Shown here: positions 11,771 to 22,945 of the stretch, one piece after another
Numbering within the stretch: position 1 is the first letter of the stretch
Layout: every line of letters starts with the position of its first letter
Assembly (NCBI GenBank): GCA_034769895.1
Contig: CM068373.1
Coordinates: 440,119,080-440,183,079, forward strand
Reading direction: 5' to 3'
Length of the DNA: 64,000 nt
Origin: Magicicada septendecula
Taxonomy: Eukaryota; Arthropoda; Insecta; Hemiptera; Cicadidae
Program-made: the position numbers and the translations under genes
The notes under the pieces: generated by a model
Told to the model about the DNA's origin: nothing
What the model saw: the letters and a program-made list of their open reading frames with translations, nothing else
Databases searched by the model: none

Positions 11771-12949
11771 TCTTCTTCACCTTCTCTAAGTAGGGTAGAA
11801 GTCTCATCACGAAAGAAGAGGAACTTAGGTACATTTAACGTTATTACAATGCGGTGGTCTGAATATGATTATCGGCCTGTGGTAGCGGCCGTATAAATAT
11901 TATTAAGTGAAAATCAACTTCACGTGTCTTTAACTACTAATTAATCTTAAAAACAAGAAACAATAAATAATTAATATTTTAATATCCCCCAAAAAAGTAA
12001 TAAATCAGTAACATCTACTACGTCAGACAATAACGTGTAGGATGCAAAAAAAGAACGTGGCTTACAAGAGGCGATAATTCCAAAACTAGTGCCGGATGTG
12101 AACCCACTAACAGTCGAATACACGTACAATGTACCTTCCCGCTTTGTTTGGAAACGTAGTGGCAATTATAATCCGGAATACTGTTCAACGATGTTAAAAA
12201 GTATGGGTAATGAGGGCCACTTTTATTTCGCACCTCTACTTGAAGTTTAAAACTTATTTCAAACAACCAGTTTAAGCTTATGGTCTGACAGCATCTTAAT
12301 ATTATGTATTGTCTTTGTAAGTGCTCGGGAAAGCCTGTGTTTTTCAATACCAACCAAAATTTTTTTTGCTATTTACATAATAAAAGGCTTATTCAAGGCT
12401 GATAAAAGCCAGGTGGATTTGTACGTTATTCTCCCTTCTTTTTTCTCAGAGTTGCTGAAGTGCAAATATTTACATACCAACCATGAAATACTGGTACGAG
12501 ATACGACGAAAATGTTTTCTTTCCCCTTTCAGTGGTATGTTTTCTGACGGTAAAGGCTTGGCCATTTAAATTGACATTTACCGTTGCATACTGTTTTCTC
12601 TCGTCGCTTATGTGTAATGTATATACGGCAAAAGAGTTCTGTGTATTAAAAGTGTTTATTATAAGAGTTACTGTTAACTCAATAAAGAGTTTATTTTGTG
12701 GTTTACGTTTGTGTTTGTCTTCGATTGTGTAGGCAGACCTCCTTCATCAAGGTCTTCTCACAGCGTAATGACAAAATCATACCATAAGCGAAAAAATGTT
12801 TTTTTTTTATTTATTACTCTTTGTGACAAATATTAGTTTGAAGAATGCCATTTACCAGTCAATGTTTGAATATGACAACTGTCAAATGACGGGCCCACTG
12901 CACCGCGCATTCATCTAAGCGGCGCGGCGTTTGGATGGAGATCATACAT
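11771..12949. other. Non-coding stretch, possible jockey 3' end then nothing recognised
   Basis: The first about 200 bp may be the 3' untranslated tail of the jockey copy. The rest holds only frames without recognisable similarity. Confidence 0.45.
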
Positions 12950-13450
12950 GGTGGTGGAAAACTGTTCGTGTACAACCAAGTCTTGAAGCTGGATTCCTTG
13001 CACAATTTGGAGTTTATAAGGGTGAAAATGGAGATCTTGATGCAATATTCTCCTGAACGAACGATCTGAACATTTTCAGAGTTGTAGAATGTCGTCGTAC
13101 AGATCTTTTTCGGATCCACAAGAATGCAACACTAACATTTTCTATCATTTCTGTTGTCCGCTCTGTTCTTTCGCTCCTTTCTGGTTTACGATTGCATGCA
13201 AATAATATACTGTTAATCTAAATGAACTTACCCGCCTTCTAATAGTGCAACCATCCGGCACATTTCCACGACATCCCCTCCTCAATATACACCACTTACC
13301 AGCTATAATATCGTTATTCTTGAAATACGTTCGAACATCTAAAGCACGATGCACAGCAGTCCAGCTCTCCGTGTCGAACGCCGAGTCATCTGCGCGCGCA
13401 TTGATACATTACGTAATTGTACAGTACTACGCGAGTCAAAATGCGCTAGG
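12950..13450 (-). pseudogene. Tc1-like transposase relic with DUF4817-type helix-turn-helix N-terminus
   Basis: On the minus strand the stretch near 13390-13200 reads ESWTAVHRALDVRTYFK and then RGNVPDGCTIRRRVSSFR. This is the pattern of the N-terminal helix-turn-helix (DUF4817) that precedes many insect Tc1/mariner-type transposases. Further downstream, at about 13060-12960, another frame gives RSFRRILHQDLHFHPYKLQIVQ, the second DNA-binding region just before the catalytic core in the same proteins. The catalytic core itself is not found, and the frame shifts between the two blocks. I call it a truncated transposase pseudogene. The assignment rests on motif recall and not on an alignment. Confidence 0.55.
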
Positions 13451-13855
13451 AACACTTCTGCACTCTGTACAATAGGCCTAAAACGCGTATCATATTTATA
13501 TGTTGTGTTAATCCAGGCAAGTAACACCAGAGGAAACAGACGAAGAAGACATTATTCTTCGCAGGAAAAGCAAATATTCAGAGTTTCAGAAGCTGTATGA
13601 TGCTCTTCAGTTATTGTCAGTTACGTTTTGGCAACGCTAGGAATCATTTTAACAGTCTTTAAAACCGTCTTTAAAAAATTATCCGCTACGGAGTTTGTGT
13701 CACCTGGGATCAGACGGGAGGAGGGCCACACTACCGTTATCGTACACGATCCGACATTATCGTATGCACTTTATCAATATCAGTAAACAGGCAATCGTCG
13801 GGCTCTATCCCGACCCAGGCGCAAAGACGCCTCTACAACGCAACGCAAAGACTGA
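13451..13855. other. Non-coding stretch, nothing recognised
   Basis: No gene or repeat structure identified between the Tc1-like relic and the Merlin element. Confidence 0.5.
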
Positions 13856-13989
13856 GTACTCCTGGGTCTTTTGCGTTATACGACCACAAAGCTTGCCATT
13901 GGCATTTTGTTCATCTTTCATTAAACTGAGTATAGTTCTCAGAATTTGCTATCTCTGTTTACTGATTAGTTAAAATGATATTCTCTCAT

Positions 13990-14187
13990 TTACACATTTA
14001 CACACTCAGAAGGTCGAGTCAAATGTGGTCGTCAGCCAAGCCTCGAAATAGGAAAGAGTGCGGAACTCATAGGGAAATGTTAGACTCTTACCTGTGTGAG
14101 TTTATGTGGGGGAAGCGACATGCAGGCACTGACTTATTTGAACAAATTATACAAGACATCAAGGCCTTTTGGCCTCCTGAATTATAA
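13990..14187 (+). pseudogene. Merlin transposase, C-terminal fragment (ISXO2-like)
   Basis: The frame ending at 14187 reads SAKPRNRKECGTHREMLDSY, then LCEFMWGKRHAGTDLFEQII and DIKAFWPPEL before a stop. The SYLCEFMW block followed by an FEQII-DIKAFWP tail is the recognisable C-terminal end of ISXO2-like/Merlin transposases, just after the last catalytic residue. The two catalytic Asp positions upstream are lost. The natural stop is retained, so this is a deletion of the 5' and central coding region inside intact TIRs. The codon at 13975 is only the first in-frame ATG and overlaps the end of the left TIR. Confidence 0.75.
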
Positions 14188-14416
14188 ACAATAACTTTCC
14201 AGTTCGTGAAATTAGGTTAGGTTACGTTAAGTGTTTTTGGTGTATAAAATTTGTGTCTTTGATGAATAAAATATAAAACTACTTCAAAGTCTTCAATGCA
14301 GATCTACATCATTATTTTGGTAAGTTTTCACTATTATGATATTGTTAAAAAACAGAAAAGACCCGCTGACTGCCTTTACCATTACTCGCTTTTGTTTCTA
14401 TAATCAACTCGTATAA

Positions 14417-14419
<3 letters not shown>

Positions 14420-14466
<47 letters not shown>
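14420..14466. repeat. (AC)n microsatellite inside the Merlin element
   Basis: About 23 perfect AC units, just before the right TIR. Confidence 0.95.
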
Positions 14467-14469
<3 letters not shown>

Positions 14470-14822
14470 GCGAGACTGGACGCAGCTTTTAACTAATCAG
14501 TAAACAGAGACAGCAAATTCTGAGAACTATACTCAGTTTAATGAAAGATGAACAAAATTCCAATGCCAATGATTTGTGGTCGTATAACGCAAAAGACCCG
14601 AACTCCTGACTTATGGGATACTCGATCTGTAGGCATTTATATTTAAAGATAAGCAGACTGAAGCGAAGGTAAAAGAACGAAAGCTAAAAAGCGCCCTTTT
14701 TCGAAATGACAAGTTATTAGTATTAGTTTCAAACTTGATCAAATGGACGTATAGATTGTATTCGAGTATTTGTAATACACTTCCTTCGCATAAAACCCTA
14801 TTTTTTTCAGACATCATCTATG

Positions 14823-14900
<78 letters not shown>
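14823..14900. repeat. (TG)n microsatellite
   Basis: About 39 perfect TG units. Confidence 0.97.
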
Positions 14901-14902
<2 letters not shown>

Positions 14903-16379
14903 CTTCGTGTTGCAACCTTTAACCAGTTAACTGGCTTTCAGATTTTGTTTTTAGCAAATTGCTTCTTCTCCTGGGCGCTTACTCTGCAAATGTTTTGCAG
15001 ACTCTTATTTTCCTCTGTTGTGTAGTTAAATATAAAACCTAAAGAACATCAACGCTAACGCTAACCGACTTGAAATGCAATTGATTCAACTGTTTCTTTT
15101 TTAAATCGTGTTGTAGTACAGTGTATTTTATGGGTAGAGTCAATTCTTTTTATCAAAACCAGTGAGACATTCTTCACGTTAGCAAGAGATTTTGCAATAA
15201 ATTTATAATAGTCCGGAGTTTTGCATTATAGAATAGTAAAACGCATTTTTGTAACGTAACGTTGTCGCAAGGCACGGGAGAGAGGAAGATCTATAGAATG
15301 GGTGATTTCCAAGAATTTAGGGAAGACATTTGGTTGGACAGACGAAGATGTAGGGTGGCGTGAAACAACGTCATAAAACAGAAGAATGGATTTCAGTGAA
15401 AAGTACGGAAACATTTATTGAATTTCTGTAAAATATCTATTATGTAAATCAATTCTATTGCTAAGCAACACAAACTAATCAATTACTAACAAACCGTCTG
15501 TTTTGTGCGTGTACTTTCGTAGCAAAAACTGTTTCTACAGATGGAAAATGATACTACACCTTCATGTTTTATTGGGGTAAAGGCATAAACTCGATATATT
15601 GAATACTTTTCGTAATATACAAAAATTATTAATAAGCCATAATTTATAGCTGTTTCAGATATCTCGATATGTTAGAATATAATTAAGCAGATTTTACTAG
15701 AAATGTACTGTAAAAATTCACAGAATACACAAATATCCTTACTGTCCTATTACATAAAATGAACGTGTATATTAAGCAAAGGAAGCCTTTGTGATATCTT
15801 CACGATGTTTTTCGGTATAGTATAAATAACATGTTTGTTTATAATGGCAGCTGCCTTCTATACTTTCCTGGTTTGTTATGTCTTTATTCAATATTTTTGT
15901 ATTGTCTCGTATCCCTTGACACGTCAACATATTATTTTGGGTTTCTGTAATAGATAAATGATTTTTATTCTAGAACGAACTGAATGTGTTTAGGTTTCCT
16001 TTCCTTTAGGTTTGTTTTCGCAAACATTCCTACCTCGTATATGAAACTAATTTATCGTGGAATAAACTACGAACTGTTTTACTAATTTAAAACTGATATT
16101 CAGACTCATTACGCCTATGAATGAAGAAAAACAATAATCCCAAACCACCGGTTTGAGTTTCCAACGAAACATGATACGTATGAGCAAATCCACCGGGTGG
16201 ACAAAACTCAATAATGATTTAAAGGACTAAAGATAATGTTCCGACCAATCATAGACATAGTCTAGTATATAGCCTAGGCGTGTTTTACAAACTGAAAGTA
16301 TCCGTCTTTATCTAGTATACACACTTATTAAATCATATTTAACAGATCCCCAGTTGCTTGTTAAACATTCCGAACCTGT
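14901..16379. other. Non-coding stretch, nothing recognised
   Basis: AT-rich sequence without frames or repeat ends that I can place. Confidence 0.5.
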
Positions 16380-16630
16380 TAGTCGCTTCTAGAAATTTAC
16401 AAAGGCATCTGGATGTAGGCTTAATAATGAAATGATTACGCAGGTGGAGAATCAAAGCCAACGGATACAAATCTTTTCATATTATCGTCACCGTTAATAG
16501 GAGCAACCGCCTCCAGTTTCTTAAAACAGACGCCACCGTCTGGTTAATTCTGACCGTGTGAAATACCTGGTGCTACACTCTGATCGAGGACTGTCGTGGC
16601 AATATCTTATTTTCACCAAACTTTGAGTAT
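16380..16630 (+). pseudogene. Jockey-clade RT fragment
   Basis: The plus strand reads, across frames, LQRHLDVGLIMK, then RRWRIKANGYKS near 16450, and KYLVLHSDRGLSW near 16560-16600. This is the jockey block that usually reads WRIKINETKS and then KYLGLHLDRRLTW, located downstream of the catalytic YADD. Both ends are truncated and several stops interrupt it. The equivalent block is also present in the longer copy at 10.66-11.77 kb. Confidence 0.7.
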
Positions 16631-16710
16631 GAGTCAGTAACCTGTATTAGTTACTTGGAAGTAAAACACAGTTAGCAACTGACAATTGAAATGGGACTGA
16701 ATGTAAATAT

Positions 16711-16794
16711 TTCTTCTTCTTCTTCTTCTTCTTCTTCTTCTTCTTCTTCTTCTTCTTCTTCTTCTTCTTCTTCTTCTCCTCCTCCTCCTCCTCC
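16711..16794. repeat. (TTC)n(TCC)n microsatellite at a LINE 3' end
   Basis: About 22 TTC units continue as six TCC units. On the minus strand this (GGA)n(GAA)n tract directly follows the last codons of the LINE relic described next. Confidence 0.95.
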
Positions 16795-17250
16795 ATGGCG
16801 TCACAGTTCGGAGTCGAATCTTAGCCTCCATAATTATCCGCCTCCATTTTTCCCTGTCCTTGGCGATGTCCATCGTTTTATTTTAAGTAAAGTATCAGCA
16901 TCACTTGCCACGTCAACTCAGCGATGATGGGGTCTTCCGACAGGCAGTCTACCCTCGATTTGACTAAATATTACCTTCCTAAGAATTCGGTTGCCTTCCA
17001 TCCTAGTGATGGTGTCCTGCCCATTCCAATCTTTGCAGTCGGATGGTGGTGATCAGATCGTTGCCTTAAAAAGCTTGTATGGTTCCTCATTGTGACGTAT
17101 TCTATATCCATACTCCACATCCCATTGACTTGGATTGCTCCATATATTCTCCTCAAAATTCTCCTTTCACAGGTATTCAGTATGTTAGCGGTTCGTATAT
17201 TCGAGTCCAAGTCTCGCAGCCATATGTTATCACCGTAGTTATGCAATCAT
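16795..17250 (-). pseudogene. LINE ORF2 C-terminal fragment, family C
   Basis: Minus-strand reading from 17246 gives NTCERRILRRIYGAIQVNGM, the RRIYG block that follows the YGAETW-type motif in LINE ORF2 proteins. It is followed, after frame changes, by FLGR and SQIEGRL with VGRPHH-type residues near 16980-16930. Nearer the end comes AKDREKWRRIIMEAKIRLRT before the coding part runs into (GGA)n(GAA)n. The order matches the tail of a craniofacial-development-protein-2-like LINE ORF. The copy is 5'-truncated and frameshifted. The microsatellite sits where the 3' tail should be. Confidence 0.75.
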
Positions 17251-17289
17251 AACTTTATAATATGACATTGGACTGACGGTGGATATTCC

Positions 17290-18013
17290 TTGTCTTAATG
17301 TAAATATTAGCAAAACTAAATATATGCTAATTTCTGCGTTAGAAAGGTGAAGAAGTCAGTATAATCTGTGCATAGATGGTAGTTCATTCGATGCGGTTAA
17401 TACCTGGATAACATAAGTTCAGGTACCTGGGTAATATGATAACATGAAGGGTGCATAAACAAGACAATACAGGACAGGTACAAATAGGAAATATGGCATA
17501 CTGTGCTATCAGAGATTATTGTAGTAGCAAACTCATTAGTCGCAACACAAAAAGAAAGGAAACATATGGCGCTTATTAGCCAAGTTGTTGCTTATGGAGG
17601 CGAGACGTGGACGTTGTCAAAACAGGAACAAGAAACGCTGAGAAGGTTTGAAAAAACGATTGTACGACGTGTTCGTGGCCCGGTTAAGTCTGATGATGAA
17701 TGGGAAATAAGAAATAACTAGGAGATAGATGAGCTACTGTAGCGTGAGGACATCATAAGATTCATACAGGCTAAACGAATACAATGGCTAGGTCACCTAC
17801 AGCGGTTGGATGATCAGCGTATGCGAAAGAAAATCCTGAGGGCGCAAGTCTGTAAAAATAGAAAGAAGGGCCGACCTGGGATAAGGTAGTTGGATAATAG
17901 TTGGATGAATAAAGAAGAATGGTTGTGAGGGGTTACACTGGATGGGAATGGATGAAGACATCGGATAAGATTGGTGTTGGAAGCCAAGGCTCACGTTCGG
18001 CTGTAGTGCTAAA
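17290..18013 (+). pseudogene. LINE ORF2 C-terminal half, family B
   Basis: Across frames the plus strand reads NVNISKTKYMLISA (17310), FRYLGNMIT (17420), SKLISRNTKRK (17530-17560), then YGGETWTLSKQEQETLRRFE (17590-17650) and IVRRVRGPVKSDDEWEIRNN. After that come RFIQAKRIQWLGHLQRLDDQ (17760-17815) and EAKAHVRL close to 18000, immediately before an AAG microsatellite. This is the region from the RT palm end to the ORF terminus. The RT active site is missing and the frame is interrupted repeatedly. A second copy lies in inverted orientation at 22.55-22.95 kb plus 27.35-27.68 kb. Confidence 0.85.
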
Positions 18014-18071
18014 TAAGAAGAAAAAGAAGAAGAAGAAGAAGAAGAAGAAGAAGAAGAAGAAGAAGAAGAAG
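18014..18071. repeat. (AAG)n microsatellite at LINE 3' end
   Basis: About 19 AAG units. The homologous position in the inverted copy near 22.54 kb has only about three units, so the tract expanded after duplication or shrank in the other copy. Confidence 0.95.
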
Positions 18072-18580
18072 ATAGAAATTTTGAAAAACTTGTAAAAATC
18101 CATGTGGGGTATCAAATTAAAAAGAATTTTAACCAAAAACTTAACATGCTGTGAGCTTTTAGAACAAAAGGGAAAGTTCTAGAAGCTCGCTCAAGTTGAC
18201 AAACAAAACAAAAATAAAGTGTTCTAAACTAGAATATTCTTCTGTTTTGGTTCCTCAAATGTTCCAGATCCTTCCCCCAGTCACCTGGACACCAGTGTAA
18301 ATACGTACGATGAGGGCACCTCATGATGGTACGTACACCTCCAGCCTCAGATACCCTCAGATACAGCCAGTCACGGATCACTTAGTTTTTTCCGACATAA
18401 TACAAAAAACGAAGCCTGTTTAATAACGAAGAGTGCAACTATAGTTATTAAATAGCTATAGCTTTTGCAAATAACGTTTTCATGAATTTCTTCTCTCAGC
18501 CGGTAGATATATTTTTGGAGATACTCACACACCTTTCATTTAGCTCTCCTCCACAAAAATGACGCTTTTTATCTCCTCAG
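18072..18580 (-). repeat. Dispersed repeat R, copy 1 (inverted relative to copies 2 and 3)
   Basis: About 500 bp, including GGTGTCCAGGTGACTGGGGG (reverse strand) and ACCATCATGAGGTGCCCTCA. It matches 21403-21776 and 22109-22545 in opposite orientation. It directly follows the LINE tail at 18071, as copy 3 follows its LINE. No coding is recognised, and the element class is unknown. Confidence 0.85.
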
Positions 18581-21402
18581 ATCATGAATACCTCCGATCA
18601 TTTAACAGTGCTGACACATCCCGTAAAAATCTTCGGATAGGAAAAGTCACTCGCCTTTCAAAGTAATTCGTCTCGAAAATAAATTTGTCTACTGCTTTTC
18701 TACCTTAAAGATATACGAAATAAAAGACATTTTGTATTTAAACCAAATCGATTTATTATCATCAAATTTATTATAAATTTGTGACTGTAATTTAAAAGTA
18801 ATTGTATTCATAAATTTAATTTACAACTAAGTGAACAGAGGCTGCACTTGAATAATATTAATGTCTTTTACGTAATAATATTATACGTACGTAATTATGT
18901 TACGTAATTAATATTATAGTCGTGACATTATAAACGTAAATACTACAATGGCTAGACACCTACCTACCCGTTAAACTGGAAGCCGATCGAAGTCCCGTAG
19001 TCACCGAAACCAGAGCGCTGCAATATAAAACAGGCGTTAATGTAAACAGCGTGTAATCTTAGTGTGTAATGCTTTCTAAGATTCGAACATGTTAACTTAT
19101 TGTTACAGATTATTAAATATAACGAACACGGAGATATTTTCAATTAAACCGTGAGACTAAAACTAAACATGTTTTTCAATGCGTTTTAAGTCCAAACAGT
19201 TTCTAATGTGATTCAGGACGAAGCGTTCTAAATTTCTAAAGACAAAATAAAAATGTTGTCCATGTTACAGAATATAAGGAGTTAACTTAAAGATCCAACG
19301 CGAACGGCCTAGCTCTCGCCAAACCTTATGGCAGTTAGTACTTCATCGTAGTCGTAGATGGCGTCACTGCGCCCCCTCTGTACGTAACCGGCAAGAAGAG
19401 TTTGATGAGAAACTAGGTCCGACCGACACCGACGTCCCGTGGTCTTGCAGTCCCAGAATCCGCCGTAGACGTTGAACCCAATCTAGATCAGAAAACTTCT
19501 TCTTCTTCCTCTTCCTCCTCCTCTCCTCCTCCTCCTCCTCTTCTCGTCTTGTTATTTTTCTGTTCGTCTTCTGTTATTCTTCAAATGAGGATCTACAACG
19601 TCGATGAAGAATAACCTGTATTAAACAAGAAAACCCTTTTAAATAACTTCAGCCCGTGCAAAAAAAAATGCCTTAAAGATTTTGTCGTTAACATAATAGC
19701 GTATCCAAGTGCACCCTCATTGTAAGGTAGGAAGCATCAATAATGGAAGAACAACTCCATAATAACAAAAATTTTAATTATAAATTATGAACCTCTGTTT
19801 CATAATACAATTCTGTACCATTTATTTCATGCTTCATACTTTTTCAGATTCACTTAGTTGCAAATCGAGTTTATAAAAAAAAATTATTCAAGAGAAATTT
19901 AGTTACAAACTTTATAGCCTACAATTCATTAAAAAAAAAATACGAACGTTAATTTTTTAATTAAAAATATTACAATCTCACGTATGGACACATGTAATGT
20001 ACTTTTATTTTTATAATAATAATCATGACATATTTACAACCCAATTTTTCAAAATTGGTTGTCAAATATTTGTAACTCATGAATCAATTCAATTACTTTT
20101 ATCTGTTTATCAGCATGTATATGTGTGCTTACGTAGCTGTTTATTACAAGTGTGTGGTCGCGCGCGTGCGTGTGTGTGGGGTTTTATAAAAATGTATATC
20201 TTAATAGCTGTTAATAAATAGAAACAATCCTGTCGTTGCGTTGAAGCTGGTATTCTCAAAATCACTGCTATTATTTAATATTTTGAAACACTCTGTTTCA
20301 AAAGAAACGTACATATAAATAGAAACAAATATTTTCAATTGTTGCATTCTTAATTAAGTTAAAAATAAATTGTAAACAAATTTATTGACCAAAGATTATT
20401 AACATAACGGGGATTAAATGTTTTTAGATTAAACCTTCATGATCAATTAAGATATAGATAGCTTCTAATTATACTTTTACCTTTGGCCTTTAATTATACT
20501 CTAAAATAATTAAATAATTAAGTAATCCTCCAGTTTTCCTTTCTGATGCGTTAGTTTTCCTCTTTGAACTTCTATATAAAAAAAAATATTTGAAAACTAC
20601 AAAAATTATCTTATTAGACTATATAGTCCACGAATTAGGACTAAATTTTAATACAATTATTCATGCGTTTTATTTTTTTTACATCAGGTTAGGTATTTAA
20701 AGAATAACTGGTAAATTGTTTCTAATGGTACCACTTATCTGTAACCTAAAATAGTTTTTTTTTTAATAGCTTTGGAATTTATGTTTTCACTACCACACAA
20801 AGATAAGTGTACACGTGTCACTAGACTATTCCATTACATAATAAATGCGTCTACAAATTATTTTAAATTCACAATTTGTTATGATAATGAATTTTAACGG
20901 ATGACTACAGCTAATGAGTCCACACAAAATACGCAGCATATTATTATTGTACAATAACATCCGACTCGTTTCATATAAATAAAAAAGTAATCCTGTAAAA
21001 GCTGATTTCACTAGTTTGGTGTAAATGTGTAACTGTTTACGAAATGGAAATAATTTATTTACATCGCAATATGGCCAACTTCTCGTATTGCCAACATGTT
21101 GAGCAGAACTGTGATAATACACGGGAATCTAAACTGAAGCTCCCCGTGAATACGACGGTAGCGCTTTTTGCTGATCGCGTGTCGATTCTTACCACAAAAG
21201 CTCAGAAAGGTCATAGCTCAAATTGAGGGCCGCTAAAATTAATTCTCCACGAGCCGTTGCTACTCGTGTGTCAACAATTTTCTTCCGTTCTTTAACAGAT
21301 TAATCGCAGATTGTATCCAAAAACGTTTAAACTCGAGGAATTTTATTGTGTCGGTGTCATCCTAGATGCTTGCTGCATCCAGCCCCGCTTGCGTCATTTT
21401 AA
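18581..21402. other. AT-rich non-coding stretch between inverted repeats
   Basis: No gene recognised in 2.8 kb. It holds a TTC/TCC tract at 19497-19545, several A or T runs, and chance frames of up to 98 codons. It forms the spacer between copies of repeat R. Confidence 0.5.
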
Positions 21403-21776
21403 TGAAGGAGAGGTAAATGAAATGTGTGTGAGAACGTCCACAAATGACTTTGCCGGTTGAGAGAGAAAATTCGTGAAAGCGTTATTTCCAAATGCTTTAT
21501 TTGCATACTCTGTTATTATACAGACTTCGTTATTTGTATTATGTCGAAAACAAACTAAGTGATCCGTGACTGGCTGTATATGAGGGTGTCTGAGGCTGGA
21601 GGTGTACGTACCATCATGAGGTGCCCTCATCGTACGTATTTATACTGGTGTCCAGGTGACTAGGGGAAGGATCTGGAACATTTGAGGAACCAAGACATAA
21701 GAATATTCTAGTTTAAAACACTTTAGTTTTGTTTTGTTTGTCAACTTGAGTGAGCTTCTAGAGCTTTCCCTTTTGT
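21403..21776 (+). repeat. Dispersed repeat R, copy 2
   Basis: Matches copy 3 and the reverse complement of copy 1 over about 370 bp, including ACCATCATGAGGTGCCCTCA. It lacks the LINE-adjacent part. Confidence 0.85.
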
Positions 21777-21929
21777 CCGGTATTGAAAGCCACTTGCCGC
21801 CTCATGTTTACAGACACCCTATTGTTAGGTAATTTTACCTTGTGTGTAAGTGTGCGAGTGTTTGGTATAAATGACTACTGCAGTGTTATTTGTGTCTGGT
21901 CGGAAATTCCCAAGCATTTATTTATCTGT

Positions 21930-21932
<3 letters not shown>

Positions 21933-22007
<75 letters not shown>
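21933..22007. repeat. (TG)n microsatellite
   Basis: About 37 TG units between copies 2 and 3 of repeat R. Confidence 0.96.
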
Positions 22008-22009
<2 letters not shown>

Positions 22010-22108
22010 ATTTCTTCAGAGTATGTTCAGGTTTTGGTTCAAATTTTTTTCAATTTGGATTTTTACCGCTAGTTTGGATGTGTGGGCACCGAGATGAAAG
22101 CCATATCT

Positions 22109-22545
22109 GAGAGGAGGAGATAAAAAGCCTTGTTTTTGTGGAGGAGAGCTAAATGAAAGGTGTGTGAGTATCTCCAAAAATATACCTACCCGGATGAGAG
22201 AAGAAATTCATGAAAACGTTATTTGCAAATGCTATAGTTGCACTCTTGGTTATTTGTATTATGTTGAAAAAAAAAAACAGTGATCCGTGACTGGCTGTAT
22301 CTGAGGGTGTCTGAGGCTGGATGTGTACGTACCATCATGAGGTGCCCTCATCGTACACTGGTGTCCAGGTGACTGGGGGAAGGATCTTGAACATTTGAGG
22401 AACCAAAACAGAGGAGGAAGTGTGAGCTTCTAGAACTTTCCATTTTGTTCTAAAAGCTCACAGTGCGTTAAGGTTTTAGTTAAAATTCTTTTTAGTTTGA
22501 CACCCCCACATCGATTTTTACAAGTTTTTCAAAATTTCTATCTTC
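22109..22545 (+). repeat. Dispersed repeat R, copy 3
   Basis: Matches copy 1 in inverted orientation from the CTCCTC end through to the junction with the LINE tail, so LINE tail plus R form one duplicated block. Confidence 0.85.
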
Positions 22546-22945
22546 TTCTTTAGCACTACAGCCCAACGTGAACCTTGGCCAACACCAATCTTCTCCAATG
22601 TCTCCTATCCATTCCCACCCAATGTAACCCCTCACAACCATTCTTGTTAGATCGTCCAGCACATTATCCAACCACCTTATCTTAGGTAGGCCCCTCTTTC
22701 TACTTTTATTGACTTGCGCCCTAAAGATTTTCTTTGGCATACACTAATCATCCATCCGCTCTAAGTGATCTAGCCATTGTAATCGTTGGGCCTTTACAAA
22801 TCTTACAATGTCCTCATGCTTCAGTAGCACATCTATGTTCTGGTTATTTCTTATTCAACATTCATCATCTTCTTTAACGGGCCATAAAAACGTCTTACAA
22901 TCTTTCTTTCAAACCTTTTAAGAGTTTCTTGTTCTTTTTTTATCA
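22546..22945 (-). pseudogene. LINE ORF2 C-terminus, family B, inverted copy
   Basis: Minus-strand reading from about 22940 gives QETLKRFERKIVRR and a FYGPVKEDDE-type block, then [20 protein letters not shown]. The frame opening at 22740 follows with MPKKIFRAQVNKSRKRGLPK and IRWLDNVLDD, ending in FTLGCSAKE before the shortened AAG tract. It is colinear with the plus-strand copy at 17.6-18.0 kb and shares its 3' flank (repeat R). The upstream part of the same ORF appears to be the fragment at 27.35-27.68 kb, leaving about 4.4 kb of foreign sequence between the two pieces. Confidence 0.8.

Larger units (their letters stand above)
13864..14599. mobile_element. Merlin-type element, internally deleted, 736 bp
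   Basis: Inverted arms of about 112 bp lie at 13864-13975 and 14487-14599, opening GGGTCTTTTGCGTTATACGA. They are bordered by GTACTCCT (13856-13863) and GAACTCCT (14600-14607), an 8-bp duplication with one mismatch, matching the 8-9 bp duplications of Merlin. The interior keeps only the C-terminus of the transposase and an AC microsatellite. Merlin elements are eukaryotic relatives of IS1016/ISXO2-type insertion sequences. Confidence 0.8.

Noticed and set aside
14200..14235. Possible TTAGG telomere-type repeats
   Set aside because: Only two units (TTAGGTTAGG) are present, not an array.
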